In this document: positions 9,924 through 17,994 of the stretch, piece by piece
How positions within the stretch are numbered: the first letter of the stretch is position 1
Layout: every line of letters begins with the position of its first letter
Origin: Halomonas litopenaei
Lineage (GTDB): Bacteria > Pseudomonadota > Gammaproteobacteria > Pseudomonadales > Halomonadaceae
Length of the DNA stretch: 64,000 nucleotides
Reading direction: 5' to 3'
NCBI RefSeq assembly: GCF_017303055.1
Contig: NZ_JAEKJT010000004.1
Span: 62,001 to 126,000 of the forward strand
Notes under the pieces: generated by a model
Database searches by the model: none
The model's input: the letters and a program-made list of their open reading frames with translations, nothing else
Told to the model about the DNA's origin: nothing
Translations under genes and position numbers: made by a program

Positions 9924-10175
9924 TCAGACGAAGTCCAGCACCATGAAGTGAGGGTTGTCGACCAGCACCTCCATGCGGGTGATGTCATTGAGCACCACCA
10001 GCCGGTCACCTCCTTCGGTGCGTAGCGACAAGCACTCCTCATGGTCCTCGTTGAACGAGGTGTCTACCGCTTCCCCCTGTTTTTCGACCCCACCCTTCAA
10101 GGAAAGCTTGACCGGAAAATGGTACAAGCAAGCAAGTTCAATATTATCGTAGAGATGGCAAGCCACCATGCTCAT
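9924..10175 (-). CDS. rof: Rof-like Rho-binding antiterminator
   Basis: An 83-residue protein resembling E. coli Rof (YaeO), which binds the transcription terminator Rho and blocks its RNA-binding site. The shared pattern is a short N-terminus, then YDNIELACLYHFPVKLSL (E. coli has YDNLELACQHH), a charged middle, and a C-terminal stretch VLNDITRMEV (E. coli LDKITSF), consistent with the small Sm-like fold. Two starts are possible: ATG at 10175 or ATG at 10169. A GGGGAGGG stretch immediately upstream suits the second better. The leader holds a 16-bp tandem repeat, and a CRP-type palindrome lies about 155-170 bp upstream. The gene stands alone between cmoB and cysN. Confidence 0.82.
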   Translation of the reverse strand: MSMVACHLYDNIELACLYHFPVKLSLKGGVEKQGEAVDTSFNEDHEECLSLRTEGGDRLVVLNDITRMEVLVDNPHFMVLDFV

Positions 10176-10193
10176 GCCCTCCCCTGTTAATCA

Positions 10194-10265
10194 ACTCACT
10201 CAGGTGTTCACTCACCTAGGTAACAACTCACCTAGCTATCAACTCGCCTAAGTATTAACTCACCA
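10194..10265. repeat. 16-bp tandem repeat in the rof leader
   Basis: The hexamer ACTCAC (once ACTCGC) recurs at 10194, 10210, 10226, 10242 and 10258, exactly 16 bp apart. Units two to four share the fuller consensus ACTCACCTAGSTAWCA. The last bases of the array are about 20 bp upstream of the rof start codon on the minus strand, so they lie in its leader or promoter. It could be a set of binding sites on one helix-phase series (16 bp is about 1.5 turns, so alternate units face opposite sides), an RNA element, or simple slippage DNA. Confidence 0.75.
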
Positions 10266-10328
10266 GTGTCGAGATCTGTGGATCACGTTGAGATTGCCGA
10301 TATGCGTCGCCCTGTCGATGCCGTGACA

Positions 10329-10344
10329 TGTGACATATCTCACA
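10329..10344. promoter_or_regulatory. Perfect CRP-type palindrome upstream of rof
   Basis: The sequence TGTGACATATCTCACA fits the CRP/Vfr consensus TGTGA-N6-TCACA exactly, and the inverted repeat extends two more bases on each side. It lies in the 365-bp gap between the cysDN terminator and rof. The only gene it could plausibly activate is rof, on the minus strand about 160 bp away. This is a match to consensus, not proof of binding. Confidence 0.65.
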
Positions 10345-10541
10345 TGCGAGGCATCCTGCCTTTGGTCTAGCCCAGATACCAGCGCGGCACCATTTGGCTG
10401 CACAAACCGCGTTAGTTTCACCGAAAAGCACGAGCCTTGCCGCTCAGAAAGAGCGCTGGTATTGCGCCAATTCGAGCTACCATTCCTGATCCAGCGGATG
10501 CTTCCATCGGCTATCCAGAACGGCCATCCCCGCACATAACA

Positions 10542-10571
10542 AAGGCTCCTGCGTCAGCACGCAGGAGCCTT
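10542..10571 (-). terminator. Terminator hairpin after cysN
   Basis: A perfect 13-bp stem, AAGGCTCCTGCGT and its complement, has a 4-base loop and begins about 20 bases after the cysN stop on the minus strand. It is followed there by TTGTTAT. This probably ends the cysDN transcript. Confidence 0.75.
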
Positions 10572-10592
10572 GTTCGCACTGCCTTGACGGCG

Positions 10593-12020
10593 TCAGCGGT
10601 TCAGCAGGTCACGTACATCCTTGGCTTCCCAGTGGGGAAAGTACTTGCGAACCAGGGCGTTGAGCTCCAGCTCGAAACCTGCCCAGTCGACTTCCCCGAC
10701 AGACGCGCCCTCGGCACTGGCGGCACCCCGAATCATGCCGGCGCCGACGGTGACGTTGGTCAGACGATCGATGACGATAAAGCTGCCGGTGCCGGCAATC
10801 TTCGCATAGTCGTCGATCGGCACTTCGGCTGTCAGCGCTACCCGGCAGCGAGCGATGGCATTGAGCTCAAGCTGCTGCGCCTGGTGACGCTCCAGGGTGT
10901 TGACGTCGACCTGGTAGTGAATCGCCTCGACCTGTCCGGACACGGCACGCCCGGCCATGCGGATATCGTATTGGCGACCAGGCACCAGCGCGTCGTCATG
11001 CATCCACACGATATCGGCGTCGAAGGCACTCGACAGGGTGATGTCGGCATCGGCTGCCACCAGCCAGTCGCCGCGAGAGATGTCGATCTCGTCTTCCAGG
11101 GTCACGGTGATCGCCTGCCCCGGATAAGCGTCATCCAGGTCGCCGTCGAAGGTCACGATGCGCTCGACCTTGCTGAGCTTGTTGGACGGCAACACCTTGA
11201 CCGACTGGCCAGGGCGAAGGATGCCCGCCTCCAGGGTGCCTGCATACCCCCGGAAATCGAGGTTCGGACGATTGACGTACTGCACCGGGAAACGCAGGTC
11301 ACTGAGGTTCTGGTCGCGGCTGACTTCCACCGTTTCCAGCAGCTCGAGCAGGGCCGGGCCCTGGTACCAGTTCAGGTTGTCGCCGCGCTCGACCACGTTG
11401 TCGCCCTTGAGGGCAGACAGCGGTACGAAACGAATGTCCGACGCCGACAGCTGCTCGGCAAAGGCCCGATACTCGGCGACGATCTCGTCGAAGCGCTCCT
11501 CGGCGTAGTCGACCAGGTCCATCTTGTTGACCGCGATGACCAGGTGCTGAATGCCCAGCAGGTCAGCGATAAAGCTGTGACGACGGGTCTGGGTCTGCAC
11601 GCCGTAACGGGCGTCGATCAGAATCACCGCCAGGCCCGCGGTGGAGGCACCGGTGGCCATGTTGCGGGTGTACTGCTCGTGCCCCGGGGTGTCGGCGATG
11701 ATGAACTTGCGCTTGTCGGTGGAGAAGAAGCGATAGGCCACATCGATGGTGATGCCCTGCTCGCGCTCCGACTGCAGACCATCGACCAGCAGCGCCAGAT
11801 CCACCTCCTCGCCGGTGGTGCCCTTGGTCTTGGAGGCCTGGGTGATGGCCGCCAACTGGTCATCGAAGATCATTTTGGAATCGTGCAGCAGGCGACCGAT
11901 CAGGGTCGACTTGCCGTCATCGACGCTCCCGCAGGTGATGAACCTGAGCAGGTCCTTGTTTTCGTGCTCGTGCAGATACTGCTCGATGTTGTCAGCAATC
12001 AGACTGGACTGGTGAGACAT
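10593..12020 (-). CDS. cysN: Sulfate adenylyltransferase subunit 1 CysN (GTPase)
   Basis: GTPase subunit of ATP sulfurylase; with CysD it makes APS from sulfate and ATP, driven by GTP hydrolysis. The 475 residues contain the elongation-factor-like G domain, with [15 protein letters not shown] (residues about 32-46), [17 protein letters not shown] and NKMDLVDY. Two beta-barrel domains follow. There is no C-terminal APS kinase domain (CysC), unlike the CysNC fusions of some proteobacteria, so APS kinase or direct APS reduction must be encoded elsewhere. It sits 126 bp downstream of cysD on the same strand. A strong hairpin follows its stop codon. Confidence 0.97.
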   Translation of the reverse strand: MSHQSSLIADNIEQYLHEHENKDLLRFITCGSVDDGKSTLIGRLLHDSKMIFDDQLAAITQASKTKGTTGEEVDLALLVDGLQSEREQGITIDVAYRFFSTDKRKFIIADTPGHEQYTRNMATGASTAGLAVILIDARYGVQTQTRRHSFIADLLGIQHLVIAVNKMDLVDYAEERFDEIVAEYRAFAEQLSASDIRFVPLSALKGDNVVERGDNLNWYQGPALLELLETVEVSRDQNLSDLRFPVQYVNRPNLDFRGYAGTLEAGILRPGQSVKVLPSNKLSKVERIVTFDGDLDDAYPGQAITVTLEDEIDISRGDWLVAADADITLSSAFDADIVWMHDDALVPGRQYDIRMAGRAVSGQVEAIHYQVDVNTLERHQAQQLELNAIARCRVALTAEVPIDDYAKIAGTGSFIVIDRLTNVTVGAGMIRGAASAEGASVGEVDWAGFELELNALVRKYFPHWEAKDVRDLLNR

Positions 12021-12146
12021 GCTGTACCCCTATGGGTGACCCGACGTCGCGCTGGACGTCCGGCCCTTGATCTGTCATCTGCGTCCTTGTCCCCGGTCAC
12101 TGTCGGCCGGGGCAAGGCGCGTGGCTGAGTGCGGTCGGTGCCGTCG

Positions 12147-13103
12147 TCAGAAGTAGCCTTCGCGCTTCTTCTTCTCCATGGAGCCGGCCTGATCGTGGTC
12201 GATGGCGCGGCCGGAGCGCTCGCTGGTACGGGTCAGCAGCATCTCCTGGATGATCTCAGGCAGGGTCTGGGCCTTCGACTCCACCGCACCGGTCAGCGGG
12301 TAGCAGCCCAGGGTCCTGAAGCGCACCCACTTTTCCTCGGGCTGCTCGCCCTCGGCCAGGGGCATGCGCTCGTCGTCGACCATGATCTGCATGCCGTCAC
12401 GCTCGACCACCGGACGCGGGGCCGAAAAGTACAGCGGCACGATGTCGATGTTTTCGAGATAGATGTACTGCCAGATGTCCAGCTCGGTCCAGTTGGACAG
12501 CGGGAAAGCGCGAATCGACTCGCCCTTGTTGATGCGAGCGTTGTACAGGTTCCAGAGCTCGGGGCGCTGATTCTTAGGGTCCCAGCGGTGATGCTTGTCA
12601 CGGAACGAGAACACGCGCTCCTTGGCCCGGCTGGCCTCTTCATCACGGCGGGCACCACCGAAGGCAGCGTCGAACCCGTACTTGTCCAGCGCCTGCTTCA
12701 GCGCCTGGGTCTTCATCACGTCGGTGTAACCGCTGGACCCATGGTCGAACGGGTTGATCCCGGCAGCCTTGCCTTCCTGGTTGGTATGGACGATCAGCTC
12801 CATGCCCGCCTCTTCGGCCATACGGTCGCGGAAGGCGATCATCTCGCGGAACTTCCAGGTGGTGTCCACGTGCATCAACGGGAACGGCGGCGGCCCCGGA
12901 TAGAAGGCCTTGCGCGCCAGGTGCAGCATCACCGAAGAATCCTTGCCGATCGAGTACAGCATCACCGGGTTGGAAAACTCGGCGGCCACCTCACGGATAA
13001 TGTGGATGGACTCGGCCTCAAGCTGCTTGAGGTGAGTCAGTCGCTTCGGCGTAAGAGAAGCCTGAGCGGCTCTCTCGCGGGCTGGTGCGGAAAGGCTGGT
13101 CAT
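12147..13103 (-). CDS. cysD: Sulfate adenylyltransferase subunit 2 CysD
   Basis: Catalytic subunit of ATP sulfurylase, of the PP-loop ATP-pyrophosphatase superfamily. The ATG at 13101-13103 gives 318 residues and has CGAGGTG nine bases upstream; an upstream ATG at 13121 is possible but has a poorer ribosome-binding site. Family similarity starts at [19 protein letters not shown], followed by the PP-loop [17 protein letters not shown] and the CysD blocks [14 protein letters not shown] and [18 protein letters not shown]. It is the first gene of the cysDN unit. The AT-rich upstream region resembles CysB-controlled promoters. Confidence 0.96.
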   Translation of the reverse strand: MTSLSAPARERAAQASLTPKRLTHLKQLEAESIHIIREVAAEFSNPVMLYSIGKDSSVMLHLARKAFYPGPPPFPLMHVDTTWKFREMIAFRDRMAEEAGMELIVHTNQEGKAAGINPFDHGSSGYTDVMKTQALKQALDKYGFDAAFGGARRDEEASRAKERVFSFRDKHHRWDPKNQRPELWNLYNARINKGESIRAFPLSNWTELDIWQYIYLENIDIVPLYFSAPRPVVERDGMQIMVDDERMPLAEGEQPEEKWVRFRTLGCYPLTGAVESKAQTLPEIIQEMLLTRTSERSGRAIDHDQAGSMEKKKREGYF

Positions 13104-13327
13104 GACCGGGACACCTCGCATGACGGAAATAAGGAAGATGCCAGCGAGGATACTGCGAAGGGAATAATAACGTAAAAGAATTAATAACTATCTTTTTAGA
13201 ACCATAAGAACTTTTGCCCAAGCGCACACAACGACCAACTACGTCCAACGACCCTCCGCGCCCAACAACCATCAGTGCCCAAGCAAGGGGCACCGGACGT
13301 GGGCGCAGGTATGTCAGCAGCGCTTGG
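13104..13327 (-). promoter_or_regulatory. AT-rich cysDN promoter region, candidate CysB site
   Basis: The gap between cpdA and cysD turns sharply AT-rich at about 13150-13215, against GC-rich surroundings. On the minus strand it contains TTATGGTTC and TAGTTATTAATTC blocks like the loosely conserved sites bound by CysB, the sulfur-starvation activator. No terminator is obvious in the cpdA-proximal half. The assignment is inference from position and composition. Confidence 0.4.
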
Positions 13328-14065
13328 CTACAGCTCGACCCGTTCCACCCAGGTCAGCCACTCCCCCCCTCGCTTCAGGTCCACCACGCGATAGCCTGGC
13401 CGGGACGCCTCATCCACGGCGAACTCATCGCTGCCAGGCAGAAACTGATCCGAGGTAGCCGGACAGGCATACACCTCTACCTGACCATCAGGCAGTGCCC
13501 TGGTGCCATGGAAGGCCTGGTGCACATGACCGCACAGGACCATCTTTACCTGCGGATATCGTCCCACCACGTCCCAGAAGTCATCGGCATCCTCAAGCCC
13601 CAGGGCGTCGATCCAGGCACTGCCCACGACCATGGGGGGATGGTGCATGACGATCACGGTGGGACGAAGCTCCTGGCCTAGCCGCTGGTCGAGCGCAGCC
13701 AGGGCATCCTCGCCCACCCGGCCGCTGGCCTCGCCCGGTATCTGGGTATTGAGCTTGAGCACTCGCCAGGCTCCCGCGTCGACCTCTGCCAGCACCTCTC
13801 GCTCTGCACTCATCAGCGCCAGGTCATCATGATTGCCGGGCAGCCAGAACCACGGACAGTCCAGCGCTGCCAGACGCTCTGTGGCCAGGCGGTACGCGCC
13901 TTCGGATTCATCCTGGGCGATGTCACCGGTCACCATCACCAGGTCTGGCCGGTCCAGATCCACCGCGGCGATGACCGCCTCGAGCTGGCGAGCGGGCAGG
14001 CCCCGTCGGGAGCGAGCCATGGGATCGGCATACAGGTGGCAATCGCTAAGCTGGATCAAACGCAT
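13328..14065 (-). CDS. cpdA: 3',5'-cyclic-AMP phosphodiesterase CpdA
   Basis: Class III cAMP phosphodiesterase that lowers cAMP and so dampens CRP signalling. From the ATG at 14065 it has 245 residues (family about 270). Metallophosphoesterase motifs are in order: LSDCHLY (D-x-H), VTGDIAQ (G-D), PGNHDD (G-N-H-D), a VIVMHHPP segment, and the CGHVHQA metal-binding end. A start seven codons further up (14086) is possible but lacks family similarity. It neighbours yqiB and nudF as in E. coli. A CRP-type palindrome lies within the same window at 10329. Confidence 0.9.
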   Translation of the reverse strand: MRLIQLSDCHLYADPMARSRRGLPARQLEAVIAAVDLDRPDLVMVTGDIAQDESEGAYRLATERLAALDCPWFWLPGNHDDLALMSAEREVLAEVDAGAWRVLKLNTQIPGEASGRVGEDALAALDQRLGQELRPTVIVMHHPPMVVGSAWIDALGLEDADDFWDVVGRYPQVKMVLCGHVHQAFHGTRALPDGQVEVYACPATSDQFLPGSDEFAVDEASRPGYRVVDLKRGGEWLTWVERVEL

Positions 14066-14096
14066 GGCAATGTCTCGACAGCCCAAACCAAGGAAA

Positions 14097-14114
14097 GCCC
14101 TCCGCCAGGAGGGC
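14097..14114 (-). terminator. Small hairpin between yqiB and cpdA
   Basis: A 7-bp GC stem (GCCCTCC/GGAGGGC) with a 4-base loop is followed on the minus strand by TTTCCTT. It lies in the 124-bp gap between yqiB and cpdA and could attenuate read-through into cpdA. Confidence 0.45.
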
Positions 14115-14189
14115 CAGCGCAGGGTCAGGGTATCGCAGACAGCGTCGAGCGCAAGCGATCGAGATCAGAGGTTGGGCCCGGAGCTGAGG

Positions 14190-14639
14190 TCAGGGCAGCT
14201 GAGGAAGGTCCAGGGAGTGGCCATGGGCCAAGCCGTGATCCAGCCATTCGCCGAGGAAGCGATTGATCTGCAGCTTTTCATCCGGCTGATGCATGTGCGC
14301 GTTGGGATAGCGATAGCGCCCATCGAAATGCCGCCGACGCTGAAAGTCGGTGACTTCTGCCATGCGCACGTCGTGGTACAGGTGCACTCGCATGCGCGGG
14401 CTGTCGATGACGCTGTCGAGAACGCCTTCCTGGGTCACGCGAACAATGGTGGTGTAAGGAGCCAACTCTTCGACGTGCAGACGCAGCGCGCCCAGGCGCC
14501 GCTCACCATTGCGCAGCTCGACGTCGCGAATCTCGCCCTCCTCCAGGTCACCCAGAAGCCGAGACAGACGGATGTAATTGGCGGTGCACTCGCTTTGCAG
14601 GGTGCGCAAGTCCGTTACATAAGCGCTGCGATGGGTCAC
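14190..14639 (-). CDS. yqiB: YqiB family protein (DUF1249)
   Basis: A 149-residue protein of the DUF1249 (YqiB) family, with no established biochemical function. Recognised by the run of conserved blocks NYIRLSRLL near the N-terminus, HDVRMAEV in the middle, and RYPNPHMHQ-like YPNAHMHQPDEK before a conserved ending NRFLGEWLDHGL. It starts with GTG at 14639, one base after the nudF stop. An AAGGAGGTAAC ribosome-binding site lies inside the end of nudF, so translation is probably coupled. The nudF-yqiB-cpdA order is the conserved E. coli arrangement. Confidence 0.85.
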   Translation of the reverse strand: MTHRSAYVTDLRTLQSECTANYIRLSRLLGDLEEGEIRDVELRNGERRLGALRLHVEELAPYTTIVRVTQEGVLDSVIDSPRMRVHLYHDVRMAEVTDFQRRRHFDGRYRYPNAHMHQPDEKLQINRFLGEWLDHGLAHGHSLDLPQLP

Positions 14640-14640
14640 G

Positions 14641-15267
14641 TTACCTCCTTGCTCTCAACGATGCGCGTTCGGCAGCCAACCAATGGAAACCGATCAGGCA
14701 CATGGCGTTATCGAGTCGTCCCTGGCCGAGAAGTTCCCAGGCCCGCTGGAAGGGCAACACATGCACGCGAATATCTTCATGCTCTTCATCAAGGCCATGC
14801 ACCCCGCCCAGCCCACGGGTGTCGACCAGCCCGCAGAACAGCGTCACGCGTTCGTCGCAGGCACCAGGACTAGGATAGTAGCTATGCAGCAGGATGAGGT
14901 CACCGACCTCGCAGCCCGCCTCTTCCAACGCTTCGCGACGAGCCACATCTTCCAGCGACTCATCCTTGTCAACCAGCCCGGCCACGCATTCCAGCTTCCA
15001 CGGGGTATGGGGGTCTTGCAGCGCTCCCGCGCGAATCTGCTCCACCAGCACGACGCTGTCGCGCTCGGGATCATAAAGCATGACGCCCACCGCATCGTGA
15101 CGACTGTGGACTTCCCTCACCACGGGCTCGCTCCAGCCGCCTTCGAACTTGCGATGGCGGTAGGTCAGCTTGTCCAGGCGAAAGAATCCCTGGTACAGGC
15201 AGTCCCGTGACACCAGCTCGACATCCTGAACGGTGAAGGGGGCATCAATGTGGCTCGTTTCCGGCAT
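14641..15267 (-). CDS. nudF: ADP-ribose pyrophosphatase NudF
   Basis: Nudix hydrolase that cleaves ADP-ribose to AMP and ribose-5-phosphate. The 208 residues match the family. The Nudix box occupies roughly residues 97-120: GLVDKDESLEDVARREALEE then AGCEVG, with the catalytic R-E-x2-E-E in REALEE. The preceding WKLECVAG and following YPSPGACDERVTLF are typical of NudF. It is the first gene of nudF-yqiB-cpdA on the minus strand. Possible roles are removal of toxic ADP-ribose or nucleotide-sugar housekeeping. Confidence 0.93.
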   Translation of the reverse strand: MPETSHIDAPFTVQDVELVSRDCLYQGFFRLDKLTYRHRKFEGGWSEPVVREVHSRHDAVGVMLYDPERDSVVLVEQIRAGALQDPHTPWKLECVAGLVDKDESLEDVARREALEEAGCEVGDLILLHSYYPSPGACDERVTLFCGLVDTRGLGGVHGLDEEHEDIRVHVLPFQRAWELLGQGRLDNAMCLIGFHWLAAERASLRARR

Positions 15268-15312
15268 GGGGGCCTCCGCTGACAGATCGGACCATTATCC
15301 GGATCGGTCATG

Positions 15313-15341
15313 GGCCCCACAAGGCGAGTCCAGGTGGGGCC
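15313..15341 (-). terminator. Hairpin downstream of the TPR gene
   Basis: An 8-bp stem GGCCCCAC/GTGGGGCC closes a 13-base loop, about 40 bases beyond the stop of the minus-strand TPR gene and ahead of nudF. There is no U-tract, so intrinsic termination is uncertain. Confidence 0.4.
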
Positions 15342-15380
15342 TCCTGTCAAGGCGGAAAACAACAGGGAAGTCGGCGGGGG

Positions 15381-16079
15381 TCAGAGCTCGTTGAGCAGTG
15401 CGCGCGCCTCGGCCTTGAGCGCCTGGTCCGAGGCCTCGCGACCGGCGCGAACCGCGCCATTGATGGCCTTCTCCGCGTGCTGGCGGGCCTCGGCGTCGCG
15501 GCCTTCATCGGCCAGGTAAGCGGCATAGTAGTAGTTGACGTCCACCCCACCCGGGCGAATCGCCAGCGCGCGCTTGAACATCTCCTCGGCCTTGTCGTCA
15601 TCGCCAAAGGCGACCGGCCAGCCCGGCGCGCGGTCGTACAGTGCTCCCAGGGTCACGTAGGCCGAGCCTTCGAGGCCGTTGGCATCCAGTGCGATGGCCC
15701 GCTCCAGCGCGCGGCGCGCTGCCTTGGCGTTGTCCAGCGCGCCGAGTCCGCCCTTGGCCTTGGCCAGCGACGCCTCGATGATGCCCTCCCACACCAGCAG
15801 TTCGCTGACGTTGGGATTGGCCGAACTCAACGCCCGGGCCTCGGCGGCCAGCGCCGTCAACGGGGCTTCCTGGGCCGACAGGGCGCTCGAGGTGGTAACG
15901 CTCTCCCAGCGATTCTTAATCTGGTCGAGCTCACCCTGCCAGGCCAGCGCCACACCACTGGCGAGGCAAGCGGACAGGGTGACAAGCGTCAGCGCCGTTG
16001 TGGCCAGCAGCCGACGCGGACGTTGGCGCAAGGACACGGATGGAACATCAGGCGAGGTGGAAAACAGAGTTCGTGACAT
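15381..16079 (-). CDS. Exported tetratricopeptide-repeat protein
   Basis: A predicted periplasmic TPR protein of unknown role. From the ATG at 16079 it has 232 residues; the frame is open to 16112, but the MSRTLF start is closer to a signal sequence. A basic stretch (RQRPRRLLATT) followed by a hydrophobic segment ending SGVALAWQ looks like a signal peptide or N-terminal anchor. TPR-like helices follow: one around AKAARRALERAIALDANGLE, and a second around DKAEEMFKRALAIRPGGVDV with YYYAAYLADEGRDAEARQHA. The C-terminus is short and Ala-rich. It may scaffold an envelope complex; no partner is evident nearby. It is divergent from greB. Confidence 0.65.
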   Translation of the reverse strand: MSRTLFSTSPDVPSVSLRQRPRRLLATTALTLVTLSACLASGVALAWQGELDQIKNRWESVTTSSALSAQEAPLTALAAEARALSSANPNVSELLVWEGIIEASLAKAKGGLGALDNAKAARRALERAIALDANGLEGSAYVTLGALYDRAPGWPVAFGDDDKAEEMFKRALAIRPGGVDVNYYYAAYLADEGRDAEARQHAEKAINGAVRAGREASDQALKAEARALLNEL

Positions 16080-16152
16080 TTGGCGGCTCCGGATACTGTT
16101 ATTGTGATGCACCCTGATGCTGGGTGGTCATGGTGGGCGGCCGAACTGAGCG

Positions 16153-16204
16153 ATCAGGCCCAGCATTCAGACCCAGCAATCAGGCCAAGCAATCAGGCCA
16201 AGCA
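16153..16204. repeat. 13-bp tandem repeat between TPR gene and greB
   Basis: Four units of ATCAGGCCAAGCA or close variants begin at 16153, 16166, 16179 and 16192, exactly 13 bp apart; the last two are identical. It sits in the 358-bp divergent gap (16080-16437) that must also hold the promoters of the TPR gene and greB. Nothing else distinct is visible in that gap. Confidence 0.7.
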
Positions 16205-16437
16205 ATGCCGGGTACTGACCGGCCGGGGTGTAGCCCGATACGAGAAACCACATCGCGTTCTGGCGCCCTCCTCGAAATGTAACGAACGTTTGATTTATTC
16301 GCCAGTCGCATTCTGGCTGAACGATCACTGCATCGCTCCCCCGGCCTTTCCCCCACCACCCAAGGCGCTTGCGCAGCGGCCCAAGTCGCGGCACCCTCGT
16401 GGACCTTGTCTGTTTCAACGACTCACCGAGGATCGCC

Positions 16438-16989
16438 ATGAAAGGCCGCAACATGACACGTTGGCGTGACCCGGCCAAGGACCCGCGCCAGGAACCCAAG
16501 AGCAACCTGATCACTCAGGAAGGCGCTGATCGCCTCAGGGGAATCCTTGACCACCTCAGCCGGGTCAAGCGACCACAGCTGTCGGCCAAGGTGGGGGAAG
16601 CGGCAGCGCTGGGGGACCGCAGCGAAAACGCCGACTACACCTATAACAAGAAGGAGTTGAACCGCGTCATCGGGCGCATTCGCTACCTGACCAAGCGCCT
16701 GGACGAGCTGCAGGTCATCGACCGACTTCCCGCCGACACCGACCGAGTGTTCTTCGGTGCCTTCGTCACCCTGGAGGACGAAGACGGCGAAGAGATGTCG
16801 CTGCGCATCGTCGGCCACGACGAGACCGATACCAGCAAGCGCTGGATCAGCGTAGATGCGCCCTTGGCCAAGGCCCTGCTGGGCAAGTCACTGGATGACG
16901 AGGTGACGGTGGCCGCGCCGGGCGGCGAGACCACCTGGTTGATCACCGAGATTCACTACCGCACGCCAGGCAAGACCGCAGGCCGCTGA
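16438..16989 (+). CDS. greB: Transcription elongation factor GreB
   Basis: Secondary-channel factor that makes stalled RNA polymerase cleave the backtracked transcript. The ATG at 16438 has CGAGGAT six bases upstream and gives 183 residues; an ATG at 16453 is an alternative. The N-terminal coiled coil ends in the acidic tip GDRSENADYTYNK, with the catalytic Asp and Glu, and GRIRYLTKRLD completes the hairpin. The C-terminal FKBP-like domain carries VTLEDEDGEE and ISVDAPLAKALLGKSLDDEV. The basic N-terminus (RDPAKDPRQEP) and the length favour GreB over GreA. Confidence 0.94.
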   Translation: MKGRNMTRWRDPAKDPRQEPKSNLITQEGADRLRGILDHLSRVKRPQLSAKVGEAAALGDRSENADYTYNKKELNRVIGRIRYLTKRLDELQVIDRLPADTDRVFFGAFVTLEDEDGEEMSLRIVGHDETDTSKRWISVDAPLAKALLGKSLDDEVTVAAPGGETTWLITEIHYRTPGKTAGR

Positions 16990-17007
16990 GCGAAGCTCAC
17001 AGGCGCT

Positions 17008-17994
17008 TCAGCGACGCACCGCGCGGTACACGCGAAAACGCCCGTTGTCGGCCAGGATCTCGAAGCTACCGAAGGCCCGCTCAAGAGGGTCGGCATAGGG
17101 CAAGAAGGCGTTGGCCACGAGGATTAGCTGGCCGCCAGCATCGAGATGGTCCGGCGCCTGCTGAATCAACCGGGCCGCCGGGCCGTAGTCGATGGACCGT
17201 TCCTGGTGAAAGGGCGGGTTACTGACAATCGCTGTGAAGCGCTGGCCGTCCAGCGCCGAATAGACATCGCTTTCCAGCACCTCCCCCGTCAGCCCGTTGG
17301 CCTTGAGCGTGCGCCGCGTGGCTTCTGCCGCAAAGGCGCTGACATCCACCGCCGTGACATCACGCCCCAGCTGCGCCATCCAGGCCGCCAGAATGCCGTC
17401 ACCGCAGCCCATGTCCAGCACCTTGCCCTGGGGTAGCTGCTGCTCCAGCTGTTCGATCAGCAGTTGCGTGCCCTCATCGAACTTGCCGTGGCCAAACACC
17501 CCCGGATGACTCGACAGCTGCAGGCCCGCCGCCTCGAACGAGGTCCAGACTGCTTCAGGATCCAGCGCCAGTGCGCTGGTGCGCGTCTCGAACAGCGAAC
17601 AGCGGCGTGCGCTGTCGAGCTTGCGACAGCCCATGCCCAGCGCCGCCAGGACCTTGAGCACTCGCTTGATGCCCCCCTGGTGCTCCCCCACCAGCTGCAG
17701 CGGCGTGCCCTCGGGCAGGGTCTGGCACAACCACAGCAGCCACCATTCCCCCAAGGCGTGCGCCTTCGGCCAGAACAGTACCGCCCCCGGGGGTGACGCA
17801 GGCTCCGTACTGAAGGGCGACAGCGCCGAACGCTGGCGCGCTTCCCAGGCAGCCCGTACCGAGACGTCAGCGCTGACCAGACAGCCCTCCCCGGCCTCCA
17901 GCCAGCTATCTCGCGGCGGCGCGACCCACCACCAGCCACGATAGTCCGCGTCTTGACGCTCAAGCAGCTGGCATACAGCGGTGTCGGCACTCAT
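17008..17994 (-). CDS. rsmC: 16S rRNA (guanine1207-N2)-methyltransferase RsmC
   Basis: Methylates G1207 of 16S rRNA in the 30S subunit. The ATG at 17992-17994 gives 328 residues, close to the family (about 340); the open frame extends 74 codons further but overlaps cmoM and lacks similarity. A degenerate N-terminal methyltransferase-like half (about 1-160) is followed by the catalytic half with VLDMGCGDGILAAWMAQLG, VTAVDVSAFA and the N-P-P-F motif in AIVSNPPFHQERSIDYG. The start overlaps the cmoM stop as ATGA, so the two are translationally coupled. Confidence 0.92.
   Translation of the reverse strand: MSADTAVCQLLERQDADYRGWWWVAPPRDSWLEAGEGCLVSADVSVRAAWEARQRSALSPFSTEPASPPGAVLFWPKAHALGEWWLLWLCQTLPEGTPLQLVGEHQGGIKRVLKVLAALGMGCRKLDSARRCSLFETRTSALALDPEAVWTSFEAAGLQLSSHPGVFGHGKFDEGTQLLIEQLEQQLPQGKVLDMGCGDGILAAWMAQLGRDVTAVDVSAFAAEATRRTLKANGLTGEVLESDVYSALDGQRFTAIVSNPPFHQERSIDYGPAARLIQQAPDHLDAGGQLILVANAFLPYADPLERAFGSFEILADNGRFRVYRAVRR

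Noticed and set aside
10194..10265. CRISPR array
   Set aside because: The units are 16 bp head to tail without spacers, and no cas gene is present. The other tandem arrays fail for the same reason.
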